Below, piece after piece: positions 36,411 to 44,259 of a stretch of DNA of 64,000 nt (position 1 is the first letter of the stretch; each line of letters opens with the position of its first letter). A model generated the notes under the pieces. That model did not search any database, was not told where the DNA came from, and worked only from the letters and a program-made list of their open reading frames with translations. Position numbers and translations under genes: made by a program. The stretch is from Rudaea cellulosilytica DSM 22992. Its GTDB lineage: Bacteria; Pseudomonadota; Gammaproteobacteria; Xanthomonadales; Rhodanobacteraceae. Location: contig NZ_KB899241.1 in assembly GCF_000378125.1 (NCBI RefSeq), forward strand, positions 221,092 through 285,091, written 5' to 3'.

Positions 36411-39188
36411 ATGAATTACAACACCAATAAGCTGGTCTCGGCCGTCCGTTTTGGCCTCGCGATCGGCGCCGTAGCCGCAGTCGGCACCGCCGCCGCGCAG
36501 AATGCCGATTCCGGCGAGAAGAAGAGCCATAGCCTCGAGACCATCGTCGTCACCGGCTCGAACATCCGCCGCGTCGACATGGAAACGGCGAACCCGGTCA
36601 TCACGATCGACCGCGCCGCGATTTCGAAATCGGGCAAGACCACCCTTGGCGACATCGTGCAGGACCTGCCTGCGATCGCGGGCAATGCCAACAACACCAA
36701 CGTCAACAATGGCGGCGGTGACGGCCAGGCCAACGTGTCGCTGCGCGGCCTCGGTTCTGTGCGATCCCTCGTCCTCATCGACGGCCGTCGCCTGCAGATC
36801 GGGGGCACCACCGCGGACGTCAACGCCATACCGGCCAATATGATCGAGCGCATCGAAGTGCTGACCGACGGCGCCTCGGCGATCTATGGCTCCGACGCAA
36901 TCGGCGGCGTGGTCAACATCATCACGCGCAAGAACTATCAGGGCGTGGAAGTCAGCGGCCAGTACGGCATCTCCGACCGCGACGACGGCCAGCGCAAAGG
37001 CTTCAACCTGACCATCGGCCAAACCGGCGAGCGCGGCAGCGTCACGGCCGGCATCGACTACAACAAGCAAGACCAGATTCTCGCCGGCCTGCGCGACTAC
37101 AGCCGCTACTCGTACACGCGCAACGCCGTCACCGGTGTCGTCGGCTTCACCGGCTCCACGTCGGCGCCGACCGGCTTCATCCGCGCCCCCGCATTTGCCG
37201 GCTGTCCGAACGTCGCCGAAGGTGGCGGCGTTCCGGGCGGCACGCTCGATCCGAACGCGCCAGGCGGCAACGGCATTCCGAAGGGGTTCCGCTGCTTCCA
37301 GGGCGGCAGCTCCGCCGGCCTCGGCGACCTCTACAACTTCGCCGCTATCAACCTGATTTCGACCCCGTCCGAGCGCACCAACGCGTTCGTCAAGGGCTCG
37401 TACAAGCTGACCGATTCGGTCGAAGCCTACATGAACCTGCTGTACAACAAGACCGATTCGGCGTTCCAGATCGCTTCGGTACCTGTCAGCCTGTTCAGCA
37501 CGGGCTTGCTGATTTCCTCGAAGAACCCGTACAACCCGTTCGGCATCGACATCGGCACCAAGAGCGCGCAAAACGCTTCGCTGCGTCTCGTCGCGCTCGG
37601 CCCGCGTCACCAGGCCTACAACACGGAAAACAATCAGGTCACGGCCGGTCTCGGCGGCAACCTGCTCGATACCGGTTGGCAGTGGGACGCGAACATCGGC
37701 TTCGGCAAGTTCAGCGCCAACCGCACGCGCTCCGGTTACCTCAATGCCGCGGCGATCACGCAGTCGGGCGCGCTCGGTGCGAACTGCACGCCGGTCAGTG
37801 CCGGCCTGAGCAACACCACCTGCCTCGACATCCTCGATCAGAGCGATCCGAACACGGCGACGCTGCTGCAGAAGTACTACGGCAGCACCCTGCACTACCA
37901 CGCGCTGCAGATCCAGCGCCAAGCCAACGTCAGCGCCAACGGCGATCTGTTCGCGCTTCCGGCCGGCAACGTCAGCATGGCCGCGGGCCTGAGCTACCGC
38001 AAGCAGTACGTCGAGAACGACGCCGACCAGGCCACCGTGGCCGACCCGCACAACGGCGGTCGTTGCGGCGGTATTCCAGAAACGTGTACCTCGCCGTTCA
38101 GCGGCAACTACGACGTCAAGGAAGCCTATGCCGAAGTGCTCGTGCCGATCCTCAAGGACGCGCCGTTCGCGAACAGCCTGAACCTGATCCTCGGCGACCG
38201 TTACTCAAAGTATTCGAGCTTCGGCAGCACCAATAACTGGAAGGCGGCGATCGAGTACAAGCCGCTCGAAGACCTGCTGTTGCGCGGTACCGTCTCCAAG
38301 GTGTTCCGTGCACCGAACCTAACCGAGACCTCGGCCGCCCTGCAGAGCTCGTACGACAACTACGTGTCGCCGGGCGCGGGCTTCGGCTCGTCCAACGGCA
38401 ACCAGGTGCAGGTGCTGTTCTCCGGCGCCAACGTGGCCGGCCAGCCGATCAAGCCGGAAGTCGGCTCGACCTTCGACTATGGCTTCGTCTACGACCCGCA
38501 CTGGATCGAAGGCCTGAGCGTCAGCGCCGACCTGTGGCGCGTTTACCTGACCGACCTGATCGTGCGTCCGACCGGCCAGACCATCGCCAACTTCTGCTTC
38601 GCCGACAAGAGCAACCCATTCTGCAAGTTCATCAACTTCTCCTCGGGCCAGATCGACAGCATTTCCGGCGTCGCCTACACCAACCTCGGTCGCCTCGATG
38701 CCGCGGGCGCCGACTTCGGTGCGAGCTACCGTCTGCAGGAAACACCGTACGGCAACTTCCGTTTCGGCCTGCAGGCCACGTACTACAACAAGTACGACAA
38801 CACCGTTCCGACGGGCACGGGCTCGGCGGTCGTCACCCATGTCGCCGGCGGCTACAACTCTCAGTACGGCAACTTCGCCCGTTGGCGCGCGCTCGGCAGC
38901 ATCGACTGGTCGATGGGCGATTTCTCGGCTTCGTGGCGTCAGCGTTACCAGAGCCGCGTGCACGTCTTCGCGCTCGGCGACTACCATGTCGGTTCCTGGG
39001 TGCGTCATGACCTGTCGGTCGGCTACAACCTGTCGGCGCTCAAGACCCGCATCGACGTGGGCGTCGACAACGTCGGCGACAAGCAGCCGCCGTTCTTCTA
39101 TCAGGCGGTGACCAACGCCAACACCGACGTCAACACCTACGACACGATTGGCCGCTACTACTGGGGTCGCGTGACCGTCAAGTTCTAA
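36411..39188 (+). CDS. TonB-dependent outer-membrane receptor 1
   Basis: A 925-residue receptor that imports a ligand across the outer membrane using TonB energy. The signal peptide covers residues 1-28. The TonB box ETIVVTGSNIRR follows, then the plug domain (LGDIVQDLPAIAG, VSLRGLGSVRSLVLIDGRR, VERIEVL-type motif and DAIGGVVNIITRK). A 22-strand barrel ends GRVTVKF. It is closely related to the next gene, with long shared stretches. This clade in Xanthomonadales and Caulobacteria often takes up plant or microbial oligomers; no substrate enzyme is adjacent. It shares an upstream element with receptor 2 and ends at a strong terminator. Confidence 0.93.
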   Translation: MNYNTNKLVSAVRFGLAIGAVAAVGTAAAQNADSGEKKSHSLETIVVTGSNIRRVDMETANPVITIDRAAISKSGKTTLGDIVQDLPAIAGNANNTNVNNGGGDGQANVSLRGLGSVRSLVLIDGRRLQIGGTTADVNAIPANMIERIEVLTDGASAIYGSDAIGGVVNIITRKNYQGVEVSGQYGISDRDDGQRKGFNLTIGQTGERGSVTAGIDYNKQDQILAGLRDYSRYSYTRNAVTGVVGFTGSTSAPTGFIRAPAFAGCPNVAEGGGVPGGTLDPNAPGGNGIPKGFRCFQGGSSAGLGDLYNFAAINLISTPSERTNAFVKGSYKLTDSVEAYMNLLYNKTDSAFQIASVPVSLFSTGLLISSKNPYNPFGIDIGTKSAQNASLRLVALGPRHQAYNTENNQVTAGLGGNLLDTGWQWDANIGFGKFSANRTRSGYLNAAAITQSGALGANCTPVSAGLSNTTCLDILDQSDPNTATLLQKYYGSTLHYHALQIQRQANVSANGDLFALPAGNVSMAAGLSYRKQYVENDADQATVADPHNGGRCGGIPETCTSPFSGNYDVKEAYAEVLVPILKDAPFANSLNLILGDRYSKYSSFGSTNNWKAAIEYKPLEDLLLRGTVSKVFRAPNLTETSAALQSSYDNYVSPGAGFGSSNGNQVQVLFSGANVAGQPIKPEVGSTFDYGFVYDPHWIEGLSVSADLWRVYLTDLIVRPTGQTIANFCFADKSNPFCKFINFSSGQIDSISGVAYTNLGRLDAAGADFGASYRLQETPYGNFRFGLQATYYNKYDNTVPTGTGSAVVTHVAGGYNSQYGNFARWRALGSIDWSMGDFSASWRQRYQSRVHVFALGDYHVGSWVRHDLSVGYNLSALKTRIDVGVDNVGDKQPPFFYQAVTNANTDVNTYDTIGRYYWGRVTVKF

Positions 39189-39209
39189 GAAACATCTGCT
39201 GCAGCATCG

Positions 39210-39247
39210 GCCCGCGTGTCCGGCAACGGACGCGCGGGCTTTTTTTT
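39210..39247 (+). terminator. Terminator of receptor 1
   Basis: GCCCGCG plus GTCCG pair with CGGAC plus CGCGGGC around a GCAA loop, followed by eight T. A textbook intrinsic terminator 21 bp after the stop codon. Confidence 0.93.
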
Positions 39248-39321
39248 GCGCGTGTGCACAGGCCGATACATCTCTGAATCGAAACCGAACGGGAGTCCCG
39301 TCTGCGCCTTGAATGTTTCCT

Positions 39322-39345
39322 TGTTAAGGATTTGTTGCTAGTATC
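39322..39345 (+). promoter_or_regulatory. Conserved element upstream of TonB receptor 2
   Basis: Contains ATTTGTTGCTAGTAT and matches the element at 36287 in 20 of 24 positions. TGCTAGTAT again fits an extended -10. It lies 106 bases before the start codon and just after the terminator of receptor 1, so receptor 2 has its own promoter. Confidence 0.6.
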
Positions 39346-39450
39346 CGGTGTTATCGAAATTGCGCGTAGGCGTGTTCGTGTGTGCTTTTTCCCCAGGACG
39401 GGGAGAAATTTATTTTGTCCCGAAAGATCAACCCTGACGTTGGAGAGTGT

Positions 39451-42309
39451 ATGAAACTCAACGAAATCAACAAGCTATCCTCCTCGGTACGCCTCGCCCT
39501 CACGATGGGCGCGGTGGCCACCGCAGGCATCGCCACGACTGCCCAAGCGCAGAACGCCGACACTGGCGACAAGAAGAGCCAGAACCTCGAAACCATCGTC
39601 GTTACCGGTTCGAACATCCGCCGCGTCGACATGGAAACCGCCAACCCGGTTCTCACCATCGACCACGCCGCGATCGAAAAGTCCGGCAAGCTCACGCTCG
39701 GCGACCTGGTCCAGCAGCTGCCGTCGATCGCCGGTAATGCCACCAACCCGAACGTCAACAACGGCGGCGGTACCGGTGCGTCGACGATCTCGCTGCGCGG
39801 CCTCGGTTCCAACCGTTCGCTGCTGCTGATCAACGGTCATCGCATCCCGACCCAGTTGCAAGACTTGAACATCATCCCGACCTCCGCGGTCGAGCGCATC
39901 GAAGTGCTGAGCGACGGTTCTTCGGCCGTCTACGGTTCCGACGCGGTCGCCGGCGTGGTCAACATCATCACGCGCACCAACTATCAGGGCGCCGAAGTCG
40001 GTGCCGACTACGGCATCACCGATCATGACGACGGTTCGCGCCGCGCCTATCACGCCATGTTCGGCCAGTCGACCGACAAGGGCAGCATCATCCTCGGCAT
40101 CAACTACAACAAGTCCGATCCGGTGTCGGCGGCCAACCGCGCCTACTCGCACGACGCGCTGTACAAGTACAGCACGGGCTACGTGGTTCACGGCGGTTCG
40201 AGCCGCACGCCGAACGGCCGCATCAACCTGCCCACGGGCAATCCGCTGCGTACCGCGCTGGGCTGCTCTTCGGTCACCCGTCTGCCCGGCACGCAAGGCA
40301 CCTCAACCAGCGATTACCGCTGCTACAAGTCGAGCATCGATGCGTTCAACTTCCAGGCGGTCGGCAACTACGACCAGACACCGTCCGAGCGTACCGGCCT
40401 GTTCGCCCTCGGCAACTACAAGCTGACCGACAACGTCGAAGCCTTCATGGAAGTCTTCCACAACAAGACCGTTTCCGCGCAGCAAATCGCGCCGGTGCCG
40501 CTCGATACCGGCACCGACGGCATGGTCATCCCGACGAACCAGTACTACAACCCGTTCGGCATCGAGTTCAGCGTGCCCGCATTCAACGCAACGGGTAATG
40601 AGCTGCGTACGCGTCTGTCGAGCCTCGGCAATCGTCAGACCCACTTCTCGACCACGCACGATCTGGCCACGATCGGCCTGAAGGGCAGCTTTGCCGACAC
40701 GACCTGGACTTGGTTCGGCGACTTCACCTACGGCAAGCTCACCCAGCTGCGTTCGAACGCCAACTACATCAACTACTCGAAGCTGGCGTCCAATTTCAAC
40801 TGCACCTCGCTGGCCTGCGATCCGATCAATATCTTCAACATTTACGATCCGAACACGATCGCGCTGCTCAACAGCGCCAAGCTGACCACCTCCTCGCACC
40901 TGAACTACCAGTACAAGCAGGCCCAGGCCGGCGTCAGCGGATCGGTGTTTAGCCTGCCGGCCGGTGATGTCCAGGTCGCCGGTGGCGTATCGTATTCCAA
41001 GCAGTACATCAACAACGTGGTCGACTCGGCGGTCCTGATCAACCCCACCGACTTGACGTGCTCGGGTCCGCAATCGATCTGCAGCTCGCCGACCCAGGGT
41101 GGCTACAACGTCAAGGAAGCCTACGCCGAGTTGCTCGTGCCGATCCTCAAGGACGCACCGTTCGTGCACTCCCTGAATCTCGACCTCGGCGATCGTTATT
41201 CGAAGTACAACCTGTTCGGCAGCACCAGCAACTGGAAGATCGCGCTTGAGTACAAGCCGATCGAGGACCTGCTCGTCCGTGCCACCGTGTCGAAGGTGTT
41301 CCGCGCACCGACCGTCACCAACCTTTACGGTGGTCCGTCCAGCGATTCGCCGACCGCAGTCGACCCGCTGAACCCGAACTGCGCGTCCACCGGCACCTGT
41401 CAGGTCTCCGGCATCGTCGTCGGTTCGCAGTACGCCAACCAGAACTTCGGCACGAATTCGCAGCTGCTGCCGGAGAACGGCAAGTCCTACGACTACGGCT
41501 TCGTCTACGATCCGAGCTGGCTCCCGGGCCTGTCGATCAATGCCGACTACTACCGCATCGTGCTCAACAACCTGATCGTGGCCGGCACCGGCACGGCACA
41601 GACGATTCTCAACAAGTGCTATCAGGGCGGTACGACCCCGGTCGGCCCGACCTGCTCGCTGGTGACGCGCACCGCTGGCGGCCTCATCCGCTTCATCTAC
41701 GAAGCGCCGTTCAACTCGGGCACGCTGGAAACGAAGGGCGTCGACATCGGCGCAGCATATCGTCTGCCGGAAACCTCGTTCGGCAACTTCCGCGTCGAGG
41801 CGAAGGCCACCTACATCCAGTCCTACAACATTACCCAGGGTGACATCACCACGGGCTACGCGGGTCATTTCGACAAGACCTACGGCAACTTCGCCCGCTG
41901 GCGCGGCCTCACCTCGCTGGACTGGAACTGGGGTTCGTTCTCGGCCTCGTGGCAGATGCGCTACATCGGCCGTATCGCGGTCGGCTTCGCCACGCCGAAC
42001 TTCGGCGGCAGTTCGGCTACCGTCGACGGCTGCACGAACGGGCCGCTGAGTGCGGATGGCAGCTGCGGCAAGACTGGAGATGCGTATATCGGTTCGCCGT
42101 TCAAGTACGGTTCGATGCTGTACCACAACATCTCGTTCGGCTACAACATCGAGCCGCTCAACACGATGGTGCAGGTCGGCATCGATAACGTCGGCGACAA
42201 GCAGCCGCCGATCTTCTACCAGAACAACGTGATCAACGCGAACACCGACACGAGCACCTACGACACGATCGGCCGCTACTTCTGGGGCAAGATCACGGTC
42301 AAGTTCTAA
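39451..42309 (+). CDS. TonB-dependent outer-membrane receptor 2
   Basis: A 952-residue paralogue of the receptor at 36411. Signal peptide (SSVRLALTMGAVATAGIATTAQA), TonB box ETIVVTGSNIRRVDMETANP, plug with LGDLVQQLPSIAG, ISLRGLGSNRSLLLINGHR and GSDAVAGVVNIITRTNYQG, and a barrel ending GKITVKF. The start MKLNEINK follows TTGGAGAG; a frame opening 69 bases upstream is untranslated leader. The barrel loops differ from receptor 1 more than the plug does, suggesting a different ligand. It ends at the first of two related terminators. Confidence 0.93.
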   Translation: MKLNEINKLSSSVRLALTMGAVATAGIATTAQAQNADTGDKKSQNLETIVVTGSNIRRVDMETANPVLTIDHAAIEKSGKLTLGDLVQQLPSIAGNATNPNVNNGGGTGASTISLRGLGSNRSLLLINGHRIPTQLQDLNIIPTSAVERIEVLSDGSSAVYGSDAVAGVVNIITRTNYQGAEVGADYGITDHDDGSRRAYHAMFGQSTDKGSIILGINYNKSDPVSAANRAYSHDALYKYSTGYVVHGGSSRTPNGRINLPTGNPLRTALGCSSVTRLPGTQGTSTSDYRCYKSSIDAFNFQAVGNYDQTPSERTGLFALGNYKLTDNVEAFMEVFHNKTVSAQQIAPVPLDTGTDGMVIPTNQYYNPFGIEFSVPAFNATGNELRTRLSSLGNRQTHFSTTHDLATIGLKGSFADTTWTWFGDFTYGKLTQLRSNANYINYSKLASNFNCTSLACDPINIFNIYDPNTIALLNSAKLTTSSHLNYQYKQAQAGVSGSVFSLPAGDVQVAGGVSYSKQYINNVVDSAVLINPTDLTCSGPQSICSSPTQGGYNVKEAYAELLVPILKDAPFVHSLNLDLGDRYSKYNLFGSTSNWKIALEYKPIEDLLVRATVSKVFRAPTVTNLYGGPSSDSPTAVDPLNPNCASTGTCQVSGIVVGSQYANQNFGTNSQLLPENGKSYDYGFVYDPSWLPGLSINADYYRIVLNNLIVAGTGTAQTILNKCYQGGTTPVGPTCSLVTRTAGGLIRFIYEAPFNSGTLETKGVDIGAAYRLPETSFGNFRVEAKATYIQSYNITQGDITTGYAGHFDKTYGNFARWRGLTSLDWNWGSFSASWQMRYIGRIAVGFATPNFGGSSATVDGCTNGPLSADGSCGKTGDAYIGSPFKYGSMLYHNISFGYNIEPLNTMVQVGIDNVGDKQPPIFYQNNVINANTDTSTYDTIGRYFWGKITVKF

Positions 42310-42332
42310 GCTCGTCTTCAGGAACACTTGCA

Positions 42333-42365
42333 AACCGCGCGGCTCACCCCGCGCGGTTTTTTTTT
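42333..42365 (+). terminator. Terminator of receptor 2
   Basis: AACCGCGCGG (42333-42342) and CCGCGCGGTT (42349-42358) form a perfect 10-bp stem followed by nine T in total. A related copy lies at 43326-43363. Confidence 0.93.
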
Positions 42366-42461
42366 GCGCTTCATTTAACTACTTAACACAATTATTTACT
42401 TGACATGATTTATTATTTAAGCGTAGTTTTCGACGCATATTTCTAAGTCAAAAAAACAAGC

Positions 42462-42875
42462 ATGCGCGTAATGAGAACTGTCGGAATGCTGCTTCTGCCG
42501 ATATTATTCTTTATTGTCGGCCTTTATAGCGCACCTATTGCAGTCCGCACCTATCATCAACTGTTCCCAGAGCCAGCATTTCGGATCGGCGATTTTAACG
42601 CGCTTCATTCTCAAGCCAATAGCGAAGTAGTGATGTTTAGCACTTCGACGTGCCCTTACTGCAAAGAGGCGAGGGCATTGCTAGATGCGCGAAATATCAA
42701 TTACAAAGATTACGTCACTGATGTATCCAAAGAAGCGGAGGGCCTCTTTGAAAAGCGCGGAGGTGGAGCAGTCCCCCTCCTATACATCGGCAACAGAGAG
42801 ATTCGCGGCCTACAGAAGCAAGCCATTTATGAAGCTTTAGCTTCGCTGAAATCCAGTGTATCCAGCAAAAATTAA
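42462..42875 (+). CDS. Membrane-anchored glutaredoxin-like protein
   Basis: A 137-residue protein. Residues 8-26 (GMLLLPILFFIVGLYSAPI) form one membrane anchor, which by the positive-inside rule leaves the rest in the periplasm. The thioredoxin fold then has CPYC in FSTSTCPYCKEARALL, a cis-Pro in AVPLLYIG and a GLQK-type end, as in glutaredoxins. A periplasmic glutaredoxin could reduce or reshuffle disulfides. There is no clear Shine-Dalgarno; ATG 42471 is an alternative start. AT-rich codon use differs sharply from the neighbours. A gene for a secreted six-cysteine peptide follows 70 bp later. Confidence 0.8.
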   Translation: MRVMRTVGMLLLPILFFIVGLYSAPIAVRTYHQLFPEPAFRIGDFNALHSQANSEVVMFSTSTCPYCKEARALLDARNINYKDYVTDVSKEAEGLFEKRGGGAVPLLYIGNREIRGLQKQAIYEALASLKSSVSSKN

Positions 42876-42945
42876 TCTTTTGTAAGCGCCGCGGTCCAGC
42901 TTGCAATATTGGTTATGCGACCGCCACCTCTATGGAGAGACCCTC

Positions 42946-43146
42946 ATGAAAGCAAAATTTTGGGCAGTTGCATCATTGGCATTATTTTGCGCAGGAATTG
43001 GATCTGGAATTTCTGTCGCAAAAGCGGACGTCTCGTGTACAGATCAATGCGTGCAAGCATATAACACATGCCGGGCCTATAACGGGGCTGACTGCTTAGC
43101 CGGGTACAATGCATGCATAAAACTTTGCAACGGTGGTGGAAGATAA
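42946..43146 (+). CDS. Small secreted six-cysteine peptide
   Basis: A 66-residue precursor. The signal peptide (FWAVASLALFCAGIGSGISVAKA) would be cut before DVSC, leaving about 39 residues. The six cysteines are spaced C-X3-C-X6-C-X7-C-X6-C-X3-C, a perfectly symmetric pattern, with a Tyr-Asn pair (AYN, AYN, GYN) before each of the three inner gaps' cysteines. This suggests a helical hairpin closed by three disulfides (inference). GGAGAG precedes the ATG; a TTG 45 bases upstream is less likely. It resembles no family I can name; defensin-like, bacteriocin-like or signalling roles are all open. Its own terminator is at 43199. Confidence 0.72.
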   Translation: MKAKFWAVASLALFCAGIGSGISVAKADVSCTDQCVQAYNTCRAYNGADCLAGYNACIKLCNGGGR

Positions 43147-43198
43147 ACGCTCAGACCAATCAGTTCTTTTGAAAGTTTTATTGCTCAATTGAGCTTGC

Positions 43199-43229
43199 AA
43201 AAGCCACGCTTATCCAGCGTGGCTTTTTT
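43199..43229 (+). terminator. Terminator of the six-cysteine peptide gene
   Basis: AGCCACGCT and AGCGTGGCT form a 9-bp stem around TATCC, followed by six T. An intrinsic terminator 50 bp after the stop. Confidence 0.92.
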
Positions 43230-43325
43230 CTTGTGCCGATATTGCTAAGGATGATCCAAACAAAAGATCTTTGCGTGCACCTTTATATTCAAATCATTTG
43301 GTCTGCGATTTGAAATTCTGCTTTG

Positions 43326-43363
43326 AAACCCACGCGGCTCACCCTGCGCGGTTTTTTTTGCGC
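43326..43363 (+). repeat. Decayed second copy of the receptor-2 terminator
   Basis: The segment from AAACCC through CGCGGCTCACCC to the T8 run and GCGC matches 42332-42369 with one inserted base and a few substitutions. Its stem is no longer perfect. No gene ends nearby on this strand, so it looks like a left-over duplicate. Confidence 0.75.
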
Positions 43364-43385
43364 AAGCGGTGAACCGACCAGTGCT

Positions 43386-44105
43386 TCAGCCAGGGCCCCA
43401 GGGCCTGAATTGCCTTTGCACCGCGAATACGACCAACCCCTGCGCGAGAAACTCCGAATACGGAAACGCCAAGCGGTCGCTCAGCCCGGCAAGGATCTCG
43501 GCGACCTCCGCAGGTGGTTCCAGATTGAAGGTATGACCGAGCGGCGTGACGCAGAGGACCGGGTCGGTCAGGCTGTGATACATGCGGCACGACACCGGGC
43601 GATGTTCGTAGACACCGCACTGACTTCCCTTCAGCAGTGGACAACCGTGGCCTTTTGCGGCGTAGGCGCGTAGCGCCTGCGTCAGGACATCGGCTGCAGC
43701 AGCACCACCCTCGCCCGCTTCCGCGGCGAGCGCCTGGAATTCGTTCGCCTGGCGCAGGAATGCATCGTGGATGCCTGGATAGTCGGGCCGTGTGCGCAAT
43801 TGCCGATAGAGACTGATGATCTCGAATGAATACACGCCGTGCACCGCCTGCCGGCAGCAGCGCGCACAACCCGCCTGGCACTGTATGCGCAGCCGGCTCG
43901 CGCCGATGTTGTGCCTGATGTAACTGTCGTAGAGCGCATGGAACGCATCGAGTTGGTCGAAGAAGCGATCCGGCAACCAACCCGTCGCCGCGAACCTGTC
44001 GACCTCCTCGCAGGCAGCCATGTCCTTGGCGATGCGCGTCATCTCCGCAGCGAGGCGCAGCGACTCGGGATCGCCTAGGGATGGAATGGAAAATCCGTCT
44101 TGCAT
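43386..44105 (-). CDS. YkgJ-type cysteine-cluster protein
   Basis: A 239-residue cytoplasmic protein. Eight cysteines cluster in IQCQAGCARCCRQAV and GHGCPLLKGSQCGVYEHRPVSCRMYH, the YkgJ/CxxCxxCC pattern that binds zinc or an iron-sulfur centre. The function of the family is not settled. ATG 44105 is preferred (GGGGA upstream) over a frame that opens 87 bases earlier. It is divergent from the sulfotransferase run and convergent with the AT-rich island. Confidence 0.82.
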   Translation of the reverse strand: MQDGFSIPSLGDPESLRLAAEMTRIAKDMAACEEVDRFAATGWLPDRFFDQLDAFHALYDSYIRHNIGASRLRIQCQAGCARCCRQAVHGVYSFEIISLYRQLRTRPDYPGIHDAFLRQANEFQALAAEAGEGGAAAADVLTQALRAYAAKGHGCPLLKGSQCGVYEHRPVSCRMYHSLTDPVLCVTPLGHTFNLEPPAEVAEILAGLSDRLAFPYSEFLAQGLVVFAVQRQFRPWGPG

Positions 44106-44259
44106 GATGTTCCCCGGAATCGGGTGGCTGTCGCCGCCGGCGCGATCATAGCCGCGAGCAAGAAGCTTGGCATCGGCTGCGCGTGAAAGCATCCGCCTTC
44201 TGCGTCACAATACGCCGCTGCGGATTCGGCCGCAGTCCGCATCGAACGTCATTCTTCGC

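Larger units (their letters stand above)
42370..43325. other. AT-rich island between duplicated terminators
   Basis: This roughly 960-bp stretch is far richer in A/T than the rest of the window; long runs such as AATTATTTACTTGACA occur, and its two genes use A/T-ending codons that their neighbours avoid. It is bounded by copies of the same terminator sequence. It is probably acquired by transfer (inference). A TTGACA at 42400 might be part of a promoter for the first gene. Confidence 0.7.

Noticed and set aside
36387..38051. A 554-codon antisense frame across TonB receptor 1
   Set aside because: Composition typical of the reverse strand of high-GC genes; no family features.
42946..43146. A RaxX- or bacteriocin-type double-glycine leader peptide
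   Set aside because: The N-terminus is an ordinary Sec signal with an AKA cleavage site, no GG leader is seen, and no peptidase-transporter gene is adjacent.
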